A DNA stretch of 64,000 bases, from NCBI GenBank assembly GCA_020746995.1, contig JAGPXD010000005.1, positions 2,604,001-2,668,000 on the forward strand. The letters are read 5' to 3'. The notes beneath the pieces are model-generated. The model did not search any database and was not told the origin of the DNA. It worked only from the letters and a program-made list of their open reading frames with translations. Shown in pieces: positions 12,743 to 22,146 of this stretch (position 1 is its first letter; every line of letters starts with the position of its first letter). A program made the position numbers and the translations under genes. Origin of the DNA: Plectosphaerella cucumerina (lineage: Eukaryota; Ascomycota; Sordariomycetes; Glomerellales; Plectosphaerellaceae).

Positions 12743-14013
12743 TTATTTCACGCCCGCCCATCGTCCGCTCGCGACAGACGGTTGGCTGAGCGCCAGGCGA
12801 CGGCCAATGTTGCCGAAACAGACACAGCTGCAGAACAGCACACTGAGCATCCAGATGCCCGTCTCCAGCGTCTCCTGTGTCGCGAATCCGCCCAGCGCCA
12901 GCGGCTCGCCGAAGACGGCGCCCGTTGCCGAACTGTTCTGGTGCAGGAAGCCTGATGGCGTGGGCATCATGTCGGGGTTTACTCCGAGCAGCACGGCCGA
13001 ACCCGTCAGGCCAACGGCCGCAGACAGTAGGAAGCCCGGCTTGGAGCGGTCGATGAGGTACCAAAGGAACGGGTTGACCAGCGCCAGGGTAAGCGACACT
13101 TGCAGGGTCGAGGCCCAGGGTAGCCTTCGCTGTTTGTTGCACACATCGGTCAGCATTGCCAGACAACTGAAGGGTAAGTGAGAAGGAGGGGGCATACAAT
13201 GGCAAAGACGATTCCGACGAATGCCCCGATGCTACGCACGGCCATGGCCCAGTCTGTACCCGGACGGGACTCGTTGCTCCCGTCGTCACCGTCATCATCA
13301 CTTGTCTCTTCGGCACCAAAGGTATCGGCCCAGACCCGGTCGAACCACGGCTGCAACGCACCCAGGAGAACTCCCGACACGCCCCAGAACGCGAGTGTTG
13401 GCCACGCGTAGTCAGGCCCTGCCACGGCACCCCCCATATTGAAGCCTGACAGGTCCTCAGCGCGGTGTAGTCTGGTGATGAGGGCGCCGTATCCCATGCC
13501 GAGGACGAAGAGCAGGGCGACTCTCGAAAAGAGGAAGAACGCAGTGGCGGTGGCCGACGGGGGCGGGGGCACGGCACGCGACGTGCGGCGACGCTGGACG
13601 GTCGAGCGGTCCCTCATGAGCTCGTAGGTCGACTCGTCGATGCTGCTCCGTCTCTTGACAGGCGTCTGGGCGCCGGTACCCCAAGGCGTCTCGGGCTCCT
13701 CGCGGTCGAGGCCCTTTCTGCCGACGCCAAAGGAGGAGGTCGGGGAGTATATGCCGAAGAGTGTCGACGAGGTAAGGTTCATGATCGACTGCGTCCGGCT
13801 GATCGACCCGGAGTCTGAAGCCGCAGGCGCGGAGGCGCTGGATGCATTGGAGGCCGAGGCATTGGGCTTTGGCGAGAGCAACCTGGTCTGCTCAAAGTCT
13901 GGCCGGGGGCTCGGTGAGGACGAGTTGTCGGACGGAGGGGTTGGGCTGATGAAGTTGACGTCGAAGGGGCGGCGGGGGATGGGCCTGACGAGGCGAGGAC
14001 CGTCTTCGGACAT
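12743..14013 (-). CDS. insA: INSIG-domain protein (sterol-pathway regulator of the ER membrane)
   Basis: Insulin-induced-gene (INSIG) family protein of 400 residues. Family members are ER membrane proteins that control HMG-CoA reductase and, in animals, SREBP-SCAP retention. Exons are 14013-13198 and 13129-12743; the intron is phase 0 and joins GIVFAI to RRLPWASTLQVSL. The N-terminal 140 residues are Ser/Pro-rich and cytosolic, with the fungal INSIG signature IMNLTSSTLFGIYSP. Membrane segments follow: FFLFSRVALLFVLGMGYGAL, the region of YAWPTLAFWGVSGVLLG, SLTLALVNPFLWYLIDRS, and ETGIWMLSVLFCSCVCF near the end. The frame is open upstream to 14277, but MSEDGPRLVRPIPRRPFDV is the usual start in fungal homologues. 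The C-terminus ends in a hydrophilic tail. Confidence 0.9.
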
Positions 14014-15593
14014 GGTAGGATCTGTCTGTCGACACGACAGGGGGGGTAAGGATCGTAATGCAGCAACGCCAATGGCTACAGCCTCGTTCGGGGGCGCTGT
14101 CTGCTCGAAGGGTATGAAGTGAGGTGAAGATTGAATTCCCAGACGGGAAAGGCGAGAGCTAGCGGTCGAGGCTGAGGAGGGGAAAGCTTCTCGAGGCACG
14201 TGTCTGCTCGTTTTCCCGGGGTTGGAGAAGAGCTCACGGGATGCGGTTGTGGCCCAGACGGTAGACCAGGGTCGCACCTTGGCTCAGCAGGGCGTTTTGC
14301 CACCTGTGGGGAACAAGTGGGCTCTCTGTCCTCGGGTTCGCGGGTGCGTTGGCGGCGGGCTTGTCCACGCTTCGCATCCAGTTCGGAAGCCGGTGCGGTG
14401 GATAATGGTTGAGAGATTGATGCTGGAGCCTGGCAGATGGAGCCGGGTACGAGGATGCCCGATGATATTGCTGGGGGCCTGGCACTCGATTGTTGAGGAT
14501 GACCGATGGGATGCAGGAAGTAATCAAGGATGGAAAGACATGGGGCGGGGGATGCGGAGCGGTAGTTGAGATGCCAATGGAGCATTTGTCCAGCTGAGGA
14601 TTGGTGCGTTCGCTGCCCGGCGAGACGCGCTGCAGGCGCACGGAGTTGCGGGCACGACATGTGAAGGTACCTTGGCTGTAGCTGAAGATGACTGTGAGAC
14701 CAGCAGCCCTGCTTCATCCGCACCTGTCCAGTCAGGACTTTTGGTCATATTCCCTTTCTTTTCAGGTTTCGAATCGGTACAACCTGGCACTTCCTCAACT
14801 TTGCAGGAGGCTTGTCCCCCTCGTGGTTTGATGGCATCAAACCCGAGAGTCACTCAGATAAGTACTACATGGGCAATGATGGACTTCCCGTCACCCTCGG
14901 GTAACACCTTGACTTCTGTACTGCAACTCGGACATGTAGTATAATAGCGAGCTGCAAGAAACCACAGGTCGACGCAAGAACACATGCAGTACATATTTAC
15001 CCTGCCCTTCGAGGTTCCATCGCTCCATTGTACATCTCGTCAAGCAAGACACATCCGTCGCGAGTCATTTCACCGACCAAGAGACCCAGCTAAAATCTCC
15101 AACGGGTGGCTCCCCCCGAGTCATCCCACCCCCAAGGTCCCTGAATCCAGGGACGTGTCGCCAGATGGCGTGGCTCGGATGATGAAGCAGATACCGCCGC
15201 GTATCCATTGGAGGAATCATGCCTCACAACCCCAAGCCCGTCCCAACTCTCCCGACCATATCGTGGCCCCCCTTGGCTTTGGCGGATTGTGACAGACGTC
15301 TGTCGTGTTTATGCACCCATCCTTCGAGCTGACCTGACAGGATAAATCGGAGTACGGCGTGGGTACCGCGCTCGCTGGTCACTCGGACACGATACGATCG
15401 TCTCGGTTTGACTCCGATGTGTGAGCAGCTTACCCCGCAGTCCAAGGACCTAAGAATGCATGAGCAGAACGGCGTCCCGAAGTTCATGCACCACAGGGCT
15501 CCCCAACCTCCGATGACAAACATCGTTCAAGTTGAAGACACACCACCGCGCCAGCAGCCTGGTCTTGCCTTTCCTGGTAGCTGAGGATTTTCT
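14014..15593. other. Spacer upstream of INSIG gene
   Basis: About 1.6 kb holding the INSIG promoter and leader. Open frames on both strands (for example 14076-14723 minus) are low-complexity and show no family. I see no gene or RNA. Confidence 0.5.
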
Positions 15594-15729
15594 ATCACTG
15601 CGGATCGTCTGCCACAGCGGATCGTCTATTGCGGCGACTCGAGTGTCACGGCGACTCGAGTGTCACGGCGACTCCTCTGTCACGCCGGCTCGTCTATCAC
15701 GGCAGATCATCTGTTGCTTGTCGCCTCCT
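15594..15729. repeat. 17-bp minisatellite, eight degenerate copies
   Basis: Eight head-to-tail 17-bp units start at 15594, 15611, 15628, 15645, 15662, 15679, 15696 and 15713. Copies 4 and 5 are GTCACGGCGACTCGAGT and GTCACGGCGACTCCTCT; the outer copies have drifted. The last two units overlap the 3' end and stop codon of the minus-strand orphan gene. The period is not a multiple of three, so this is not a protein repeat. Confidence 0.85.
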
Positions 15730-16192
15730 TGCCTGCTGCTCCCTCTTCTGATCAACCAGCTGGTCCAGCGCTTCCTGCCCAAACTGATCACGATACTCTG
15801 CATCGGTAAGGCCGGGAGCGGTCTGATGTTTCAGTAGTCCATTGACATAGTTGACGATGCCTGGGTGAGTCGCTCGTAGATTCCTACGGTCCCAACTGTA
15901 TCAGTTGATCATTTGCTTTCTGGAGATGTTGAAAAACTTACATATTATGCCCATCCCACCTATAAACCTTGAACGTGGGTGTCTGGTCTTCCCGCACCCC
16001 GTTGTCCAAAACGAAGTAGCATTTGGTATTGTTGGCTTCATACATCCCGCTTGATGTATAGTTATCTTGACTTTGGTCAAAGTCCCAGCCCCATTCGTGC
16101 CTGCACACCAAATCTGCCATGGTCGTCCTCCTATCTTTTGGTTCACCGGGAATCAAACTTGACATAGACTTTACCACGATACGAGTCGCCAT
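15697..16192 (-). CDS. Orphan two-exon gene, unknown function
   Basis: I do not recognise this protein. Exons are 16192-15942 and 15895-15697, giving 149 residues. The 46-bp intron has GTAAGT at its start and GATACAG at its end, and the phase closes to give RWDGHNIWDRRN. The product is hydrophilic and Trp/Asp-rich (LVCRHEWGWDFDQSQDNY, NNTKCYFVLDNG), and its C-terminus is Gln/Arg-rich (DQLVDQKREQQARRR). There is no signal peptide or membrane segment from this start. The stop codon lies inside a 17-bp minisatellite. Upstream on the same strand (16500-16306) a protein-like frame (LAGHCFYAPVEHIDETDW) lacks an ATG. It can be joined in phase to this gene by a GTGAGG donor near 16309 and an acceptor just before 16195, so the true 5' end may be longer or the locus may be a decayed gene. 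Confidence 0.5.
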
Positions 16193-16523
16193 ACTGCATG
16201 TAGTGCCGAATACTCGCTGAATACCTACCTACTAGTAGGAAAGGTAGGAAGGTAAGCCTTCAGCTCATGGCAGAAAACACTTACCCCGCATACAAGGCCC
16301 CTCCCTCACATCCGTGGTCTACAATCAGTCCAATCAGTCTCGTCGATGTGCTCTACGGGGGCATAGAAGCAGTGTCCGGCAAGCTTGGCCAGTAAGCGTG
16401 CACCCAGCTTGATATCGATTCTCGCCCCGTAGTATCCGTCACGGAGTTTCAAGTCAACTTCACAGTAATCTGCTCTGGGTATTCCATGTCCAATTTCTAC
16501 AGCGACTAGACGGCACCTCGCCC
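16193..16523 (-). other. Spacer with an ATG-less protein-like frame
   Basis: Between the Mak11 stop and the orphan gene start. The minus strand is open from about 16527 to 16306 with plausible protein composition (RDGYYGARIDIKLGARLLAK), but it has no ATG and ends in a stop. It is either an upstream exon of the orphan gene or a gene remnant. A perfect 12-bp palindrome, CCTACTAGTAGG, lies at 16228-16239. Confidence 0.4.
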
Positions 16524-18065
16524 TCAAGCCTCCTCCTCCTCCTCCTCACTATCATCCTGCTCATCCTCATCCGACTCGGCGCCGCTCTCATCGTCACCTT
16601 CCGGTCTGGGTATCATGGCAAAGGCCGTTGTGCAGGTGATGCGGTTGTCCGTGCTATACGTCCCCAAAAGCTTGCCGACCTGCCTCACCGCCTGACCCTC
16701 GCCAGCGGCATCGGTCGCTTTGAGCTCATCCACGGCCAACTTCCACACCCGGACATTTCCGTCGCTGTGGCCGCTGACAATGTGCAGGGTGGCGTCGTCC
16801 GTCCGCAGAACAGTGAACTCCTTGATGCGCCCGGTGACGCCGGCCTCCTTGCCGCCGATCTGGGCGATGGGCTTGGCCACCTTGAGCTTCGCGTCCTTGG
16901 GCGGCTCGCTCAGGTCCTTGTCGGCCGTGGAGAAGAGCGCGATCCTGCCGTCGTCCGTGGACACGGCAATGATGGGCTCGTCGGCCGCGGTGTCGGCGTC
17001 GCCGACGGCGATGTACTGGGAGTGGTGGATCTTGGTCTTGTTGTCCTGCATGACCCTGCACTTGGGCAGGCTGTCCATGCCGAAGACGACAATGTTGCGG
17101 TCGAAGCCGACGGCGAACTCCTCGCTCTCGGCGCCGGGGCCCCACACGACCTTGCGCCCCTCGCCAGACGAGTGCCTTCCCTCGCCCGACTCTTGCAGCA
17201 TGTCCCTGCCAAAGTTGAGCACGGCAGCCTTCTTTCCCGTCAGGAGGTTCCACAGACGCATGCACCGCTCGCCTTTGCTGACAGTCAGGAGGAGCTTCAT
17301 GCTAGGGTGGACGGCAAAGTCGTTGACGCCCGAGGGCGTGTCGCCCAGGGCCGCCGTGTCGCCGCTCGGCCGGCCGACAGCCTTGGGTTTCGGCGCCTTG
17401 ATGGAGCTCATCTGCTCCCAGTTCCTGGTCTTGGCGACGGCGATGGTCGAGTCCTCGCTGGACGAGATGAGCTTGGAGCGGGTGGGGAACACCAGCTTGG
17501 TGACAGTCGAGTCGTGAGGGTTGTAGAGGCCGAGCTCGCGGTTCTTGGAGTTCTCCAGGATGGGGCGGACGGCAACCTTGGAGAGGTCGTCACGGCCGCG
17601 GCGCTTCGGGGGGTGGGCGGAGAGGCTGTAGATGTTGATCTTGGGATCTGTGCTGCCAGAAGCCAGGAGGATCTTCTGGTCCTGGCCTGGGGCGGGCGCG
17701 GAAGGGGGCGAGACGGCGACGCAGCGGATTTGCGACGGGTGGGCGTTGAAGAGGAACGAGTCGGCGAACTCGACGTCGTCGGAGGTGATCGTCGCAATGA
17801 TGCCATGGAGAACTCTGTCGTAGGAGCCGGTGACTATCTGAAGTGTCAAGGGCGTGCTCTCGGAGCTGGTCTTGTTCTCGGTCTTCGTCTCGCTTGCGGG
17901 CTCGGTCTTTGCCTTTGCCTTTGTCTTGATCTTGGACTCGGTCTTCGTCTGCTTCTGTTGCGGCTGCTCCTGCTGGGGTTTTGTCTTGGTCGACTTGGGC
18001 TTCTTTGCCACAACAGGCTCGCTTGCCGCGGGGGCCGCGACTTCGACTCTCTTTCTTTTGGCCAT
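16524..18065 (-). CDS. mak11: WD40 protein Mak11/PAK1IP1 (60S ribosome biogenesis)
   Basis: Nucleolar WD-repeat factor of the Mak11/PAK1IP1 family, needed for pre-60S ribosome maturation. Uninterrupted frame of 513 residues. The first 70 residues are a Lys/Gln/Glu-rich nuclear-type tail (KRKRVEV, KKPKSTKTK). WD-like blades follow, with LQIVTGSYDRVLHG, FNAHPSQIRCVAVS, LLASGSTDPKINIYSL, KLISSSEDSTIAV, VNDFAVHPSMKLLLTVS and MRLWNLLTGKKAAVLNF. The last two strongly resemble Mak11 (VNDFSIHP, RLWNLMTGKK). The C-terminus is a run of Glu/Asp. In-frame ATGs also lie at 18101 and 18155; MAKRKR at 18065 is preferred because it starts the basic tail. It is divergent to the Ark1-type kinase. Confidence 0.88.
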   Translation of the reverse strand: MAKRKRVEVAAPAASEPVVAKKPKSTKTKPQQEQPQQKQTKTESKIKTKAKAKTEPASETKTENKTSSESTPLTLQIVTGSYDRVLHGIIATITSDDVEFADSFLFNAHPSQIRCVAVSPPSAPAPGQDQKILLASGSTDPKINIYSLSAHPPKRRGRDDLSKVAVRPILENSKNRELGLYNPHDSTVTKLVFPTRSKLISSSEDSTIAVAKTRNWEQMSSIKAPKPKAVGRPSGDTAALGDTPSGVNDFAVHPSMKLLLTVSKGERCMRLWNLLTGKKAAVLNFGRDMLQESGEGRHSSGEGRKVVWGPGAESEEFAVGFDRNIVVFGMDSLPKCRVMQDNKTKIHHSQYIAVGDADTAADEPIIAVSTDDGRIALFSTADKDLSEPPKDAKLKVAKPIAQIGGKEAGVTGRIKEFTVLRTDDATLHIVSGHSDGNVRVWKLAVDELKATDAAGEGQAVRQVGKLLGTYSTDNRITCTTAFAMIPRPEGDDESGAESDEDEQDDSEEEEEEA

Positions 18066-18777
18066 TGTTATCGAGTTTTCGGGGAATTGAAAGGTGGTCA
18101 TGGAAGATGCACCCGTTAGAAAGGCGGCAGGCGGGCGACCCAACTTGCAGACCAAGACAGCGCCGACGAGAAATTTCTCCAGCTTGTCTTATCGATAAGG
18201 TGAGCGGGGCCTCCCGATGCGCTAGAGTGGACCCCGCCGTTACCAGACTGGACAGCTGGGGCTGACTGCAGTGACACTGACACAGTGGCCGCTGGGTGAT
18301 GTGCTGAACGCTGGCAGTGGGCTCCGGACCGCCTGCCGCCGCCCGGAGACGAAACCTGGCACAACCGCATGACGGCGCTTGGCCTTGGCCACCCTCGTCA
18401 ACCCAAGCCAAGTCCGCCCGCGGCGCCTGTGGCCGTGCACCTTGGCTGGCGCCCCCCTGGCTGTGCTGTGCTGCGCTGCGCTGCCTGCTCCTGCTGTGTC
18501 GAGCATCGACCTCCAACTTCAACCCAACTTGTGTATGACCTTGGAGAACAGACCTCGTCGGGCATCTCTTCTGGCGAGGAACGCGATCACGGTACTGTCT
18601 CGCGCGACAATACCTTTCAATGCCATAGCTAAACCGATTTAGCTCCGCTCCCTCACCTTCAACCCCTCGCGCTCGCCGACTGTCAACCGCCGACCAACCC
18701 TCCACGTTGCCTGTGCCGACTTTCCCCCTCCGACGGACAAGAGCAGCTACGACAATTGAGCACAAGACATTTGACTC
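18066..18777. promoter_or_regulatory. Divergent promoter between mak11 and ark1-type kinase
   Basis: A 712-bp spacer holding both promoters and 5' leaders. The stretch 18645-18777 before the kinase start is pyrimidine-rich and looks like a leader. I identified no TATA box. Confidence 0.5.
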
Positions 18778-21700
18778 ATGGCACACCACGGTCATCAGAT
18801 GGCCGCAAGGCCTGCGCCGGCTGCGTACGGCGCACCGATGGCTATGCACGCCCCAACTGCCCCTGCTGGCACCTTCGCCCCCGGCACCAAGATCCAGGTC
18901 GGCTCGCATCGAGTTGTTATCCAGAAATACCTCTCCGAGGGCGGCTTCGCCCATGTCTACTTGGTCAAGCTGCCAAAGCCCTACAATGGCACAGACCTCG
19001 CCGTCCTGAAGAGGGTCGCTGTACCTGATAAGGAAGCGCTACGAGGCATGCGCATCGAGGTCGAAACCATGAAACGCCTCAAGGGTCACAAGCCGATTGT
19101 CACATATATGGACTCGCATGCGTCCGAGATGCACGGTGGGGGCTACGAGGTCTTCCTCCTTATGGAGTATTGCAACGGCGGCGGGCTCATCGACTTCATG
19201 AACACCCGCCTCCAGCATCGTCTGACAGAGCCCGAGATCTTACAGATCTTCACCGACATTGCCGAGGGCGTCGCATGCATGCATTACCTCAAGCCCGCCC
19301 TTCTCCATCGCGATCTCAAGGTCGAGAACGTCCTCATATCTACCGACGGGTCCAAGAGGCGCTTCAAGCTGTGCGACTTTGGCTCCGCCTCGCCACCCAA
19401 GCCCGCCCCTCAGACCGTCGTCGAGTGCAGGTTGCTGGACGAGGACGTCCAGAAGCACACCACCATGCAGTACCGCAGTCCCGAGATGATCGACGTCTAC
19501 CGGAAACAGCCCATTGACGAAAAGTCCGACATCTGGGCACTCGGCGTCCTGCTATACAAGCTGTGCTACTACACTACTCCTTTCGAAGACCAAGGGCAGC
19601 TTGCCATCCTCAACGCCAGCTACAAGTTCCACACCCACCCAGTCTTCTCGGACCGCCTCAAGAGGCTCATTGGTTTGTGCAAATTCCCGCCGCACTGGAT
19701 GTCGATCGATCACTGACGATGTATTTGTTCAGCGTCCATGCTACGAGAAGACCAGAAGGCCAGACCAAACATTTACCAGGTGCTAAAAGAGAGCTGCGCC
19801 ATGCAGAAGCGCGAGGTGCCGATTCACGATGTATGCGTTATGGATGATCCGTCGCCGCGGTTCAATGTGCTAACTCACCATAGATATACTCTGGCACAAG
19901 TCGCGCTGACGACACAGTCCGGCCAGTCGCCAAGCCGAGCCCGGCCCCTGTGGTGGGAGCGACTTTCTCGCCCCCGCCGCAAGAAACTCAGTCGATACCG
20001 GACATCACTCCCATGCGGCGAGGTAGAGTACCGCTTGCTGCGCAGGCTGTCCAGCCGCAACCTCACAAGCCCAGCCCTTCCCCAGGCCGCGTCACGAGCG
20101 GTGACCCCTTCGCTGCACTCGACACCAAAGCCGTGTCTCCGGGCACTCACGACGAGCTGTCGTCTCGGTTCCCGTCCCTTGACCAGTTCTCACTTCTTCA
20201 CGACAAGGGGGCAAAGTTTAGCTTTGATTCTCCGACGTCCCCTCCCATCCAAAACCCAGATCTGAGCCAGAAAGTCACCGCACACCTGGCCGACGAGGCT
20301 TTTGCTCGCCCCAGTGACGAAAGCCCGGACCCGGTCGAGCCTCCCAGGCCTCGCACCACTACGCCGGCCGTCGCTCCGGTCTCTGGGCATGCCTCCCCGT
20401 CACTCAGATCCCCGCCACCCACTGTCGATTTAAAGAAGACGGCGTCCGCCCCCCCTAAACCCTCCGAGATGAGCCGGGCCTCGGCCATTATCATCAAGAA
20501 TCCAGAGTTGCAGGCTATTTCCGCGCACTCCACGCAGAGATATACTTCTACCGCAACAGGGGCAAGCCCGCCGCTGGGGCCCGCGAAAGCCCGCGGGGCG
20601 CCAATCTGGCGCGTGCCGTCGTCGGACCATCACAGGTCCACCAGCTTGCCGAGACAGCCAGACAACCTGTCTTTAAGAGTCAGGGCTGATGAGCCTCGGG
20701 CAGCGAGTCCCCGCATCGATTCCAACTCGCTCCAGCCTGTCCACGCTCCACAGGCGTCCTCTTCGTCTCGGCCGTCCCTGGAGGGAGGGAGGCCCAGCGC
20801 AGAGTACCTCGGCACGGTACCGTCTGCGAGAACGTCCCAGCGCGAGAGACCGGCGAGCACCCATCTCGAATCAAGCCTGGACTTTTTGCGCGAGCGCCAA
20901 AACGCCACAAAGAACTCGCCCTCGCCGCTGCCTTCCCCGGGCTTCCTGGACCAGAGCCCATCCCCAGGCCTTCCTCAGGAGGAAGAGACCAACATCGAAT
21001 CCAACGTAGAATTTTTGCGCAGCATAGAAGAGTCCAACGCCAAGAAGGACCGGAGCTCATGGCACATCAAAAAGTCCAGCGTCAGCTCCACATCCTCCGG
21101 ATCGAAGAACATCTTCGCTGGCAAGTTCGGAGATGCCTTCAAGAGATTCGAACAACAACCTTCCTCGAGGCGGACCCCATCGCCCCAGAAAGAGCTGGAC
21201 CGCCGCGATCTCACACCCATTGCGGGCTCTGAAGCCACTGACGGCCGTAGCGACGATGGCCGAGCCCATGATGTTGATGAGTTTTCCCCGGAGAAGCGTC
21301 GCGAGATGGAACGCCTGCAACTGGAGGAAGAGGAGAGGCGTGTTGAGGCAGCGCAGGTCGAGTATCGCCAGCGGAAGGCCGCTCAGGGCCCATCTGGCAA
21401 GGGCCCGGCGCCTCCGCCCAAGCCAGTGGGCTCTTCCCGGGCCATCAGCATCCAGAACAGGATGCAGAGCCTGCTCGACGAGAGCCAGAGAGGCCCCGTC
21501 ACGCGCACCGCGCAAGGCTACGGCGTCTACTCTGACACGGCTCACGCCTCGAGCCGTGTCGAGAAGGAGCTGCCAGAGATTCCCCGGAAACCCATCGCGA
21601 CCATGCCGCCCCCTCAGGCTCGCGATCAAGATATCGTCGTCAACAAGCTGAGGCACCCGAGCACGGAGCCGCTCCCTGGCGGACGGCCCGTGGCAGGCTC

Positions 21701-21953
21701 GAAGCCCCCCGCGCCTCGGAAGCCGGTCCATCTGAACAACATACCAACGGGCGGCAGCATCGCGCCGAAGCCCGCCATCGCTCCAAACCGCCCGATCGCC
21801 GCCGGCCTGCCTGACGACTCTGGCCCGAGCATGACGCCGAAGGAGAAGGACGACTACCTGTCGGACTTTTCCAAGCGCTTCCCCAGCCTCAGCGCCATCG
21901 AGATGGTGGAGACGGACATTGACGCCGGCTCGGCCAGCGGGTCGAGGCGGTAG
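18778..21953 (+). CDS. ark1: Ark1/Prk1/NAK-family serine/threonine kinase
   Basis: Actin-regulating kinase of the Ark1/Prk1/Akl1 (animal AAK1/GAK) family, which phosphorylates endocytic coat proteins at cortical actin patches. Exons are 18778-19672, 19733-19830 and 19884-21953, giving 1020 residues. The kinase domain spans about residues 45-330: glycine loop SEGGFAHVYLV, lysine in LAVLKRV, catalytic loop HRDLKVEN, DFGSAS, and YRSPEMIDVY. The second exon supplies SMLREDQKARPNIYQV, the end of the domain. The 670-residue tail is Ser/Pro-rich with a charged coiled-coil (KRREMERLQLEEEERR) and proline stretches such as GPAPPPKPVGSS suited to SH3 binding. The first intron uses an uncommon GTTTGT donor. 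Convergent with tti1. Confidence 0.92.
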
Positions 21954-22146
21954 GGACCCCCGACCCAGGCCAGCCAGCGCAGTCACGTCGGACGACGTTG
22001 GGGCGTGTAGATAGGGTAGACTTTTGACAACATCTAGAATCCGCGAAGGAGCATGCGGTTTTGAATCTGAATCCTTGCCGCCTGTGATGCGGCACCACGG
22101 CGGATTATGCAACATGCGCTGAGAACTTCTACATTCCTGAACTCGT

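Noticed and set aside
16228..16239. 12-bp palindrome CCTACTAGTAGG as an operator or insertion target
   Set aside because: Single copy with no flanking element or partner site; likely chance.
16767..18119. 450-codon plus-strand frame opposite mak11
   Set aside because: Antisense shadow of a real gene, rich in Gly/Arg/Val/Leu with no motif; mak11 on the minus strand has recognisable WD blades.
21057..22115. 352-codon minus frame opposite the kinase tail
   Set aside because: Shadow of the kinase exon; composition Arg/Leu/Gly-rich and no domain.
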